This document shows, piece by piece, positions 52,372 to 60,534 of a DNA stretch of 64,000 nt. A program made the position numbers and the translations under genes. The notes under the pieces are model-generated. The model searched no databases. It worked only from the letters and a program-made list of their open reading frames with translations, and had not been told where the DNA came from. Source of the stretch: Cesiribacteraceae bacterium YIM B00369 (GTDB lineage: Bacteria; Bacteroidota; Bacteroidia; Cytophagales; Cyclobacteriaceae); NCBI GenBank assembly GCA_017948555.1, contig JAFMYY010000002.1:248001-312000 (forward strand), in the 5' to 3' direction. Within the stretch, counting starts at the first letter, position 1, and the number at the start of each line of letters is the position of its first letter.

Positions 52372-53928
52372 CTAACGGTTTTTGCCCAGCGCTTCGTGGC
52401 TCCCGACCCAGTCCAGGGAAATAATTGCCATTCCCAGAGAAAGCTCTCCAGCAAGGCATGCGCCGGCCACAATTTCCGTAAATTTTCCCACCTTCCCGCT
52501 GCCATAGCAGCCCATTATTTCAAGGCATTCACGCTGAGAAGGCAAGCCTGTTCCGCCTCCATAGGTGGCTGTAATGAGGGAAGGAATAGTTAAGGATACG
52601 TATAAATCGCCATTGGGCAGTAGTTCAGAATAACCAATGCCGGCACAGGATTCTGCAATGTTGGCAACATCCTGTCCTGTTGCAATAAATATAGCTGCCA
52701 GTGCATTGGCTGAATGTAGGGAATTATTATGACTGCCCGCCATAAAGCTCCCTGTTTCTCCAACCTTTTTAAAATAATCCAGCTTTTCTGCTTTTACTCC
52801 AAACTCATTTTCGAGGACTTCCTTTTTTAATACAGCTTCTGCGGTTACCCTCTTTCCCCTTGTGTGAAGGATATTCATGTGAGAAGGCTTTTTATCGGTA
52901 GCCATGTTTGATTCCAGTACCCACTTTTGTACAGCTGTATTTTCCTGCACAATCCAGTTACAGGCGATAAAGGTACCCAGGGTTACCATATTCTGGCCGG
53001 CTGCATCGCCGGTAGTAAAATTGAAACGGCAGTAGACAAATTTTCCGGCTAAATAAGTATCGACCCTGAGCAGCCGCGCATAGGAGGAGGCAGACACTGC
53101 CTGTTTTTTAATTTTTTCAAAATTCAGCTGCAGCCATTCCCTGAATTTTACTGCTTCCAATGCGTTTTCCATTATAAAGCAGGGCGCACGCTGCATTTCA
53201 TCATCCTGAATAGTGCACCTGACCCCACCGCATCTGTTTAAAAGTTTAATGCCACGGTTATACGATGCCACCAGTGTGCCTTCAGTTGTGGCCATTGGAA
53301 TCAGGTACTGTCCATTTGAGTGCTCTCCGTTTACCTTCAGCGGCCCTGCAAGTCCAAGTGGCACCTGTGTCACACCAATAAGGTTTTCGCAGTTTCCTTC
53401 AATTTCCCCCGGATCATAGTCGGGCATTTTTATATGAGTTGGCTTAACACCCGAATGTGCATGTATGTAATCCCACCTGCTTTTAATTGCTTTTTCAGTA
53501 TAATCATTGTCCGGGTCCCTGGGTACTCTTTCGTTGTTCCCGGGCACATTTCCGCTGCCGGGCTCATCCTCAATATTCAGGTCCATTTTACCAAAAGGAG
53601 ATGCTTTGAAGCTGATAGCAATCCGGACCGCCCCGGAATTGAAAGCTGCTTCAGAAGCTTCAATAAATATTGTATAGGTTTTTCTTAAAGGAAAGGGAAG
53701 CGCCTGTCCTTCATTTACATCAGTTGCAAAAATTTTCTCACCATTTTCTCCTTCTACATAAATCTTATCCGGAGTTACAATATGGTTGTTAATCCGGATG
53801 GAGCTGACTGCCGTTAAACGGGCATCTTTAAGCCTGTTTTTGATCTGGAAACTGAGTCCGTGAGGCTGTTTTTGCAAACTGTGCCTGGTATATAGCTGTT
53901 TAAGCAAAAAAGATGGGATGAACTTCAT
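52372..53928 (-). CDS. Hydroxymethylglutaryl-CoA reductase, class I-like
   Basis: A 518-residue enzyme making mevalonate from HMG-CoA. The catalytic region starts at about residue 175 with ENLIGVTQVPLGLAGPL; then MATTEGTLVASYNRG (catalytic Glu), TGDAAGQNMV (catalytic Asp), GGGTGLPSQRECLEIMG, and the C-terminal VGSHEALGKNR with the His followed by NR as in class I (eukaryote/archaea-type) enzymes. The first ~150 residues form an extra non-catalytic domain. Many bacteria have the shorter class II form, so this is of interest; mevalonate would feed isoprenoid or carotenoid synthesis. No other mevalonate genes in the window. Confidence 0.9.
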   Translation of the reverse strand: MKFIPSFLLKQLYTRHSLQKQPHGLSFQIKNRLKDARLTAVSSIRINNHIVTPDKIYVEGENGEKIFATDVNEGQALPFPLRKTYTIFIEASEAAFNSGAVRIAISFKASPFGKMDLNIEDEPGSGNVPGNNERVPRDPDNDYTEKAIKSRWDYIHAHSGVKPTHIKMPDYDPGEIEGNCENLIGVTQVPLGLAGPLKVNGEHSNGQYLIPMATTEGTLVASYNRGIKLLNRCGGVRCTIQDDEMQRAPCFIMENALEAVKFREWLQLNFEKIKKQAVSASSYARLLRVDTYLAGKFVYCRFNFTTGDAAGQNMVTLGTFIACNWIVQENTAVQKWVLESNMATDKKPSHMNILHTRGKRVTAEAVLKKEVLENEFGVKAEKLDYFKKVGETGSFMAGSHNNSLHSANALAAIFIATGQDVANIAESCAGIGYSELLPNGDLYVSLTIPSLITATYGGGTGLPSQRECLEIMGCYGSGKVGKFTEIVAGACLAGELSLGMAIISLDWVGSHEALGKNR

Positions 53929-54177
53929 GTAGTAAGATAATGGTAAAGGCTGGATGTAAATTATTTTTTTGTAAGTTAACAGAAAGGCATTAAGCTAGTT
54001 TGTGCGGGCGCCTTGTTTCCGGCTCCTGAAAAAATTGCGGATTATCGGAACTCCGGAGTATTGCCGTCTTTTTTGATGAACCCTGGAAATCCTGTGCGGT
54101 TTTGCGTGGATATAAAGCCATGTCAGACAGAGTGAAAAAGGAAAGGGCAGAAACTGAATTTTTAAACGCTGATAGAA

Positions 54178-55050
54178 ATGGAAAAGAATCAAAAAGCAGA
54201 CAGGGCAAGGGTATATAATGATGTGGAATTTTTAACCTCCTTAAGCCCTGCCAGAAATTATGAAAATTTAACTTCTTTAGAGAAAGCTTATCAGTATATA
54301 AAAAAAGAATTTGAAAAGGCGGGAGTAAAAACAGAAACCCAAAGCTGGCGGGCTCAGGGAAACGAATACAAAAATGTAATAGCTTCTTATAACCCTCAGA
54401 AAAAGCGCAGGTTAATAGTGGGAGCTCATTATGATGTATGCGGAGACCAGCCGGGGGCAGATGATAATGCCAGTGCTGTTGCAGGTTTACTTGAAAGTGC
54501 ACGTTTGGTTTTTGAGCATCAGCCTGACCTGGACTACCGGATAGATTTTGTAGCCTTTTGCCTTGAAGAGCCTCCCTTTTTTGCTACAGATTTAATGGGG
54601 AGTTATGTGCATGCCAAATCATTGCATGACCAGGGAGCAGAGGTAATAGGGATGATCTGTTTTGAGATGATTGGTTATTTTTCTGATGAGCCCGGATCTC
54701 AGAAATTTCCCTCACCTGAATTGGCAAAGATTTATCCTCATGTAGCTGATTTTATTATTGTGGTAGGTATAGAGGAATATACTGATTACAATACTAAAAT
54801 CCACCAGCTGATGGCAGAAGGTTCCGGTATAGATGTGCAGGTGATAAGCTTTCCGGAGGGAAATGGTTTGGCTGGCTTGTCCGACCACCGCAGCTACTGG
54901 AAGTTCGGGTACCCCGCACTCATGATCAACGATACCTCCTTTATCCGGAATCCTAACTACCATACCAAAGGAGATACCATTGAAACCCTTGATTTTGATA
55001 GAATGGCAGAGGTAATCACCAGCTCTTACCGGGCAATTATTCATTTGTAA
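54178..55050 (+). CDS. M28-family zinc aminopeptidase
   Basis: A 290-residue hydrolase without signal peptide. Di-zinc ligands are visible: His in VGAHYDV, bridging Asp in PGADDNASA, Glu pair in FCLEEPPFF, and distal His in NPNYHTKGDT. DHRSYW adds the substrate-site His. It resembles bacterial M28 peptidases and glutaminyl-cyclase-like enzymes; aminopeptidase is more likely but not certain. Convergent with the beta-CASP gene across a terminator. Confidence 0.9.
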   Translation: MEKNQKADRARVYNDVEFLTSLSPARNYENLTSLEKAYQYIKKEFEKAGVKTETQSWRAQGNEYKNVIASYNPQKKRRLIVGAHYDVCGDQPGADDNASAVAGLLESARLVFEHQPDLDYRIDFVAFCLEEPPFFATDLMGSYVHAKSLHDQGAEVIGMICFEMIGYFSDEPGSQKFPSPELAKIYPHVADFIIVVGIEEYTDYNTKIHQLMAEGSGIDVQVISFPEGNGLAGLSDHRSYWKFGYPALMINDTSFIRNPNYHTKGDTIETLDFDRMAEVITSSYRAIIHL

Positions 55051-55085
55051 AAAATATGCGAATGTGTTTTTGCAGGCACATTCGC
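55050..55085 (-). terminator. Terminator of the beta-CASP nuclease gene
   Basis: Perfect stem GCGAATGTG/CACATTCGC (55058-55066 with 55077-55085), ten-base loop, followed on the minus strand by ATATTTTTTA. Confidence 0.75.
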
Positions 55086-55091
55086 TCCCGC

Positions 55092-56486
55092 TCAGGAAGA
55101 TGGTAATTTATAGGACATCCGGAAATCAGGTATCTGAATATTCTGGTACCCCAGTTCTTCCAGGTCTTTTTTCAGCTTTTCCATGCCATTTTCCTCTCCG
55201 TGCACAAGGTAAATCTTCTTAAGCTGCTCCTTATCTTGCCCGTGGAGGAGACGGGCAATGTCTTCATAATCGCCATGGGCGCTATATTCATTCATTACCA
55301 GTACTTCAGCTTTCACCTCAACTTCCTCTCCCATAATCCTTACCTTCTCCGCTCCCTGCAGAATCCGGCCACCAAGGGTGGAAGGTTCGCAATAGCCTGT
55401 AATGAGGAGGGTATTGCGTTCGCTGGCCAGATTTGTTTGCAGGTGGTGTTGAATACGCCCGCCCTGCATCATGCCGGAAGAAGAAATAATTACACAAGGG
55501 TCTTTCGATGCATTGAGCAGTTTAGAGTCCTCTGTTTCCGTTATAAAGTGGAGCTGCGGAAAGCCAAAAGGATCGTCATCGAATTTTAAATACTCCAGCA
55601 TATCTTCATTGAAGCATTCGGCATGTTCACGCATAATATCTGTAGCGTATACGGAGAGGGGGCTGTCGACATACACCCTGAGGTGTTGGGGAAGCCGGCC
55701 TTCTTCGGCAAGCACATTGAGGGAGAATACAAGTTCCTGAGTACGGCCAATGCTGAATGCAGGAATTATCAGTTTTCCTTTTTTCTCCACACAGGTTTGT
55801 AATACAATTTCCCGCAGCCGCTCTTCGGTGTTTTTAAGTGATGAGTGAAATTTGTTGCCGTAGGTGGATTCACAAATAATGTAATCAGCCTGCGGAAGGG
55901 GTTGGGGTGCCCGTAAGATGCGGTTTTCATTACGGCCAATATCTCCGGTAAAGCAGAGGCGGGTGCTTTCTTTGCCTTCCTTTACAGTGAGGTTAATAGC
56001 GGCACTCCCTAATATGTGTCCTGTATCTGTGAATGTGAAAGAAATATCCTCATCGGGATGGCATTCCTTATTGTAAGGAACAGTCTCAAATTGTTGCAGA
56101 CTTTTTTCCACATCCTCCTTTGTATATAATACTGTACCGGAAACCCCTAAATCCTCATGTCCGCTTCCGGATTGCTGAATACCGGCACTGTCATTTAAAA
56201 TCAGCTGGCAAAGCTCAAGAGTAGGTGGGGTGCAGTATATCTTTCCTTTAAAACCTTCCTTTACAAGGCGGGGAATCAGGCCGGAATGGTCGATGTGGGC
56301 ATGGGAGAGCAGTAAATAATCAATACTGTCCGGGGCAAAGCCGAAATTTTCATTAAGCTCCTGTACTTTATCACTCCCTCCCTGAAACATGCCACAGTCC
56401 AGCAGAATGCGTTTTCCGTTTTCCAGTGTAAGCAGGTGTTTACTGCCGGTTACAGCTTTTGCTGCTCCATAAAATGCTATAGTCAT
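55092..56486 (-). CDS. Metallo-beta-lactamase/beta-CASP ribonuclease-like protein
   Basis: A 464-residue protein of the CPSF73/RNase J-like group. The MBL domain has SHAHIDHSG at 61-69 (HxHxDH zinc site), GDIGR and FTDTGHILGSAAI; the beta-CASP insertion follows at about 240-370 with PAFSIGRTQELVF, and the RNA-specificity tail carries VMNEYSAHGDYEDI (about 388-401). Such proteins process mRNA or rRNA; some relatives are poorly characterised, so substrate is inferred. Monocistronic. Confidence 0.92.
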   Translation of the reverse strand: MTIAFYGAAKAVTGSKHLLTLENGKRILLDCGMFQGGSDKVQELNENFGFAPDSIDYLLLSHAHIDHSGLIPRLVKEGFKGKIYCTPPTLELCQLILNDSAGIQQSGSGHEDLGVSGTVLYTKEDVEKSLQQFETVPYNKECHPDEDISFTFTDTGHILGSAAINLTVKEGKESTRLCFTGDIGRNENRILRAPQPLPQADYIICESTYGNKFHSSLKNTEERLREIVLQTCVEKKGKLIIPAFSIGRTQELVFSLNVLAEEGRLPQHLRVYVDSPLSVYATDIMREHAECFNEDMLEYLKFDDDPFGFPQLHFITETEDSKLLNASKDPCVIISSSGMMQGGRIQHHLQTNLASERNTLLITGYCEPSTLGGRILQGAEKVRIMGEEVEVKAEVLVMNEYSAHGDYEDIARLLHGQDKEQLKKIYLVHGEENGMEKLKKDLEELGYQNIQIPDFRMSYKLPSS

Positions 56487-56708
56487 AAAAATAATATGCA
56501 GGTAAAAAATGTATGTGCACTATTTAACCGGCCGGTAACCATTTATTTAATGCTTTTGAAAATACGGGGAAAGCTTATGATGGTTGTGTTAAGAGCCTGT
56601 CCTGCAAAAAGAAAATTTCAGAAAGGTTTCTTAAATCAAACATAATGTTATCTTCATCAGGAGTTCATATTCAGGTGCTAAATTACAGCAATAGCAAAAA
56701 TTACCATT

Positions 56709-56948
56709 ATGAATTTATCCAACCATACTAAAAGAAACTCTGCCGCCGCGCATGAGCAATCGCAGTTTTTTATGGCTTCAGGTGTAAATGCATTAAAAGC
56801 CAGTGCTAACCACACAATCGATTTTTTTCAGAATGCAATTATCAGCGATATCCTTCTTTACCGGCTTGCTTCTTCTTTTTCTCCCATGAGGTCAAATAAA
56901 AATCCGGCAATTACTCTTCTTGATAAGCTGCTGAATGGCAATAAGTAA
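56709..56948 (+). CDS. Small hypothetical protein coupled to phosphoesterase gene
   Basis: A 79-residue protein with no recognised domain: Asn/Ser/Ala-rich N-terminus, a helix-like middle (SANHTIDFFQNAIISDILLYRLA, under-length shown in parts elsewhere) and basic C-terminus. Its end overlaps the phosphoesterase start by 14 bases in another frame, which argues that it is translated. Possibly a regulatory or membrane-associated partner; this is inference from overlap. Confidence 0.5.
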   Translation: MNLSNHTKRNSAAAHEQSQFFMASGVNALKASANHTIDFFQNAIISDILLYRLASSFSPMRSNKNPAITLLDKLLNGNK

Positions 56949-57876
56949 CAGCAGCAAATTCGCTCCGGATAAAGCAGCTCCTGAAGGACAGGAAGCAGGG
57001 CAGAATTCAATTGTAAACACAAGAGAAGTGAAAAAGCGCAGCGTTGAAGTGGTGGTTATTTCTGATATTCACCTGGGAACCTATGGGTGCCACGCAAATG
57101 AGCTATTAAATTACCTCAAGAGTATTAAGCCAAAAACACTTATATTAAATGGCGATATTATAGATGTGTGGCAGTTCAGTAAAAGCTACTGGCCCGACTC
57201 CCATATGCGGGTGGTAAAACATATTACAGGCTTACTTGCCAAAAGGGTGAAGGTTTACTATGTAACCGGAAACCATGACGAGATGCTGCGGAAGTTTGTA
57301 GGCTTTAAAATGGGGTCGCTCAAAATTGTAAACAAAGTAGTGTTAAAGCTGGATGGAAAAAAAGCGTGGATTTTCCATGGCGATGTGTTTGATGTAACCA
57401 TGCAAAACTCCAAGTGGCTGGCAAAACTGGGCGCAGTAGGGTACGATACCCTTATCCTGATTAACAGGATGTTCAATCACATTTCTGAAAGCATGGGGAG
57501 AGGAAAATTATCTCTTTCAAAAAAAATAAAGAACAGTGTAAAAAGTGCTGTAAAATTTATAAATGATTTCGAGGAAACCGCGGCCGATATTGCCATATCG
57601 AATGGATACGATTATGTAGTATGTGGCCATATCCACCACCCCGAAATTAAAAAGATAAGTACCAAAGAGGGAGAGGTTACTTACCTTAATTCAGGAGACT
57701 GGATAGAAAACCTGACAGCCCTGGAATACAATAAGGGCGAATGGAAAATTTATCATTTTAATGAAGACCTTCCACAGGTAAGAGCCATAAAAGTGGGTAA
57801 AAACCAGGAGCCTGACTTAAGCAGCAGCCAGCTTTTTGAAAATTTAGTTCAGGAGTTTAAACTGGTAAAACCGTGA
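56935..57876 (+). CDS. LpxH-like metallophosphoesterase
   Basis: A 313-residue calcineurin-like phosphoesterase with all motifs: VISDIHLGTY (41-50), LNGDIIDVW (71-79), VTGNHDEM (110-117), FHGDVFD and the late GHIHHPE (about 231-237). It resembles UDP-2,3-diacylglucosamine diphosphatases (lipid A pathway) but has an extended, poorly conserved first 35 residues and no membrane anchor. It overlaps the next glycosyltransferase by 4 bases (GTGA), so the two are made together; a role in glycolipid metabolism is inferred, LpxH activity is not proved. Confidence 0.87.
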   Translation: MAISNSSKFAPDKAAPEGQEAGQNSIVNTREVKKRSVEVVVISDIHLGTYGCHANELLNYLKSIKPKTLILNGDIIDVWQFSKSYWPDSHMRVVKHITGLLAKRVKVYYVTGNHDEMLRKFVGFKMGSLKIVNKVVLKLDGKKAWIFHGDVFDVTMQNSKWLAKLGAVGYDTLILINRMFNHISESMGRGKLSLSKKIKNSVKSAVKFINDFEETAADIAISNGYDYVVCGHIHHPEIKKISTKEGEVTYLNSGDWIENLTALEYNKGEWKIYHFNEDLPQVRAIKVGKNQEPDLSSSQLFENLVQEFKLVKP

Positions 57877-58925
57877 AGATATTATACGCTATTCAGGGTA
57901 CAGGAAATGGACATTTAAGCAGAGCACGGGATATTATACCTGTTTTGCAGAAAAAAGGAGAGCTTGATATCCTCATCAGTGGTATTCAGGCAGATATATC
58001 AGTTCCTTACCCGGTAAAGTATACCTATAAAGGCCTGAGTTTTATCTTCGGGAAAAAAGGAGGGGTTGATTTAATGGGAACCTACCTGAAAAATAATACC
58101 CGCAGGATTGTCAGCGAAATCAAAAGCCTCCCCATAGAAAAATACGATTTGATTATCAATGACTTTGAACCGGTTTCGGCCTGGGCAGCATGGTTAAAAA
58201 GAAAACCCTGTATAGCATTGAGTCATCAGTGCGCTGTTTTATCAGTAAATGCTCCTGTGCCCCAAAAAAAAGACCGTCTTGGGCGTTTTATTCTGGAAAA
58301 TTATGCCCCTGCAACCTCCCGTTATGGCTTTCATTTTGCCCGATTTGACGACCATACTTATACCCCTGTAATCCGGAAACAGGTGAGGGAGCTTAATCCC
58401 ACAGATAAAGGACATTATACTGTCTACCTCCCCTCGTATGATGATAAAAAACTCATAAAAACATTTCTGAAATTTAAGGACATCCGGTGGCAGGTATTTT
58501 CCAAGCATAATAAAAAAGCATGCACAGTAGAAAATGTGTCTGTAATGCCCATTAACAATGAAGCCTTTATTGAAAGTATGGCTTCGTGTAGCGGAATGTT
58601 ATGCGGTGCCGGGTTCGAAACACCTGCTGAAGCTCTTTTTCTGAATAAAAAGCTGATGGTAATTCCTATGAAAAACCAGTATGAGCAGTATTGTAATGCA
58701 GCAGCTTTAGAGGCATTGGGCGTTCCGGTGCTTAAAAATTTAAAATCAAAGCGTGCGCCTTTAATAGAGGACTGGCTTCAGAACGGATCTGTTGTAAAGG
58801 TGAATTTTCCGGATATAACGGAACATATAATTGACATGCTTATAGAAAACCACACCACTGTAAAAACGCCTTATCTTAATCCATTCCCCGGCGGGGGACC
58901 TGATTTTTTGCCTGGCCTGAAATAG
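57873..58925 (+). CDS. Glycosyltransferase, UDP-glycosyltransferase-like (MJ1255-type)
   Basis: A 350-residue GT-B-like enzyme opening MKILYAIQGTGNGHLSRARD with the glycine-rich GTGNGH loop of this group; the C-terminal half contains GMLCGAGFETPAEALFLNKK, the acceptor/donor-site pattern of UGT/MurG-like enzymes. Start GTG 57873 overlaps the phosphoesterase stop. It is commonly paired with an LpxH-like gene in Bacteroidota (recollection). Donor and acceptor unknown; a glycolipid is plausible. Confidence 0.8.
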   Translation: MKILYAIQGTGNGHLSRARDIIPVLQKKGELDILISGIQADISVPYPVKYTYKGLSFIFGKKGGVDLMGTYLKNNTRRIVSEIKSLPIEKYDLIINDFEPVSAWAAWLKRKPCIALSHQCAVLSVNAPVPQKKDRLGRFILENYAPATSRYGFHFARFDDHTYTPVIRKQVRELNPTDKGHYTVYLPSYDDKKLIKTFLKFKDIRWQVFSKHNKKACTVENVSVMPINNEAFIESMASCSGMLCGAGFETPAEALFLNKKLMVIPMKNQYEQYCNAAALEALGVPVLKNLKSKRAPLIEDWLQNGSVVKVNFPDITEHIIDMLIENHTTVKTPYLNPFPGGGPDFLPGLK

Positions 58926-59005
58926 TAAACTAACTTATCTGTTTCTCTTTACCTCACACAAAAATCTTATTATTTTTTTTACTTATTACTGTTCTCTGAT
59001 TTACT

Positions 59006-60376
59006 ATGTCCGAAAATATTTCTGAATTATTGAGTTCTTCAGGTTTATTAAATAAAAATGATTTTGGTGCTGATTTTAAGTGGGGGGTGTCAACTTCTGC
59101 CTACCAGACCGAAGGTTGTTACAATGCCGATGGTAAAGGACTCTCTGTCTGGGATGTATTTTCCAATAAAAAGGGGAAGATATACCAGGAGCAAAACGGA
59201 AATGAAGCCTGCAATTTTTACCAGCGCTACAGGGATGATCTCCATTTGATGAAAGAATTGAATATTCCTGACTTCAGGTTTTCCATATCATGGCCCCGGC
59301 TTATTCCTGCCGGCACAGGTGCAGTAAATCAACAGGGGATAGATTTTTACAACCGTCTGATCGATGAGTGTCTGGAATTGGGAATACGCCCCTGGGTTAC
59401 CTTGTACCACTGGGATCTGCCCTATGAACTTGAGAAAAAAGGGGGTTGGACTAACCGTGAAATCATTAACTGGTTCAGGGACTATGCCGAGCTCTGTGTA
59501 AGGGAGTTCGGGGACCGGGTGCAGCATTGGATGGTGCTGAACGAGCCCCTGGTGTTTTTAGGGGCGGGTTATTTTATGGGTATTCATGCTCCCGGCAGGA
59601 GAGGTATGAAAAACTTTTTGCCGGCTATGCACCACGCTACAATTTGCCAGGCCGAAGGTGCACGTGCCATTAAGAGCCTTAGACCTGATGCGGAAGTGGG
59701 CACTACTTTTTCCTGTTCCTATATAGAGCCCTACCGCTATTTAGAAAAGGATATTCTTGCCGCCGGCAGGGTGGATGCTTTACTGAACAGGCTGTTTATT
59801 GAACCTGCTCTTGGCTTAGGATATCCGGTTATGGATTTAAAGTTTTTGAAGAAGGTTGAGAAATATACTTTGCCCGGAGATGAGGAGCTGGTAAAGTTTG
59901 ATTTTGATTTTATAGGGGTACAGAACTACACACGCGAAATTGTTAAACATTCTTATTTTACCCCTTACCTGCGGGCCATTAATGTGCAGGCGGAGAAAAG
60001 AAATGTGCCCATTACCCTTATGAAGTGGGAGGTTTACCCTGATGCGATTTACCATATGGTAAAAAAGTTTGGTGCTTACCCCGGGGTAAAGAAAATAATA
60101 GTCACAGAAAACGGCGCCGCCTTTACAGATGTTTCAGCAAATGGTAAAGTAAATGATGTGCAAAGGGTGCAATACCTGCAGCAGCACATTGGTTCGGTAC
60201 TCAGAGCGAAGAAAGAAGGTGTAAATGTACAGGGGTATTTTGTATGGACTTTTACCGATAATTTCGAATGGGCTGAAGGTTTTTACCCCCGTTTTGGCCT
60301 CGTATATGTGGATTTTAAAACACAGGAAAGAATTGTAAAGTCCTCGGGCTTATGGTATAAGGAATTTTTGAAATAG
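59006..60376 (+). CDS. Family 1 glycoside hydrolase, beta-glucosidase
   Basis: A 456-residue cytosolic enzyme (no signal peptide) with both GH1 catalytic motifs: acid/base Glu180 in VLNEPLVF and nucleophile Glu368 in VTENGAAF. Sugar-binding DFRFSISWPRL, YHWDLPYEL and FVWTFTDNFEWAEGF are present. It hydrolyses beta-glucosides or related glycosides with retention. It lies about 80 bases after the glycosyltransferase on the same strand and may share its transcript, or be separate. Confidence 0.94.
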   Translation: MSENISELLSSSGLLNKNDFGADFKWGVSTSAYQTEGCYNADGKGLSVWDVFSNKKGKIYQEQNGNEACNFYQRYRDDLHLMKELNIPDFRFSISWPRLIPAGTGAVNQQGIDFYNRLIDECLELGIRPWVTLYHWDLPYELEKKGGWTNREIINWFRDYAELCVREFGDRVQHWMVLNEPLVFLGAGYFMGIHAPGRRGMKNFLPAMHHATICQAEGARAIKSLRPDAEVGTTFSCSYIEPYRYLEKDILAAGRVDALLNRLFIEPALGLGYPVMDLKFLKKVEKYTLPGDEELVKFDFDFIGVQNYTREIVKHSYFTPYLRAINVQAEKRNVPITLMKWEVYPDAIYHMVKKFGAYPGVKKIIVTENGAAFTDVSANGKVNDVQRVQYLQQHIGSVLRAKKEGVNVQGYFVWTFTDNFEWAEGFYPRFGLVYVDFKTQERIVKSSGLWYKEFLK

Positions 60377-60421
60377 CTTATTATAAATTTCCGTTAGCCG
60401 GAGAACCGTTGCAGAAGCTGA

Positions 60422-60449
60422 CAGGCTGGTTGGTTATTTAACCAGCCTG
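60422..60449. terminator. Hairpin between GH1 and cytochrome-c peroxidase genes
   Basis: Perfect 10-base stem CAGGCTGGTT/AACCAGCCTG with an 8-base loop in the gap between convergent genes; there is no T-run on either side, so termination is only presumed. Confidence 0.45.
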
Positions 60450-60534
60450 GTGCTCTCGTTGTAAACTCTCAGGTTTTTACAGTCCACAACCAAAGTATGC
60501 CTGTTGAAGGTTGGTTAAAAAAACAGACCTTTTT

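Noticed and set aside
53990-54502. Minus-strand ORF of 170 codons overlapping the M28 peptidase start
   Set aside because: Phe/Leu/Pro/His-rich shadow without domain, overlapping a well-supported gene.
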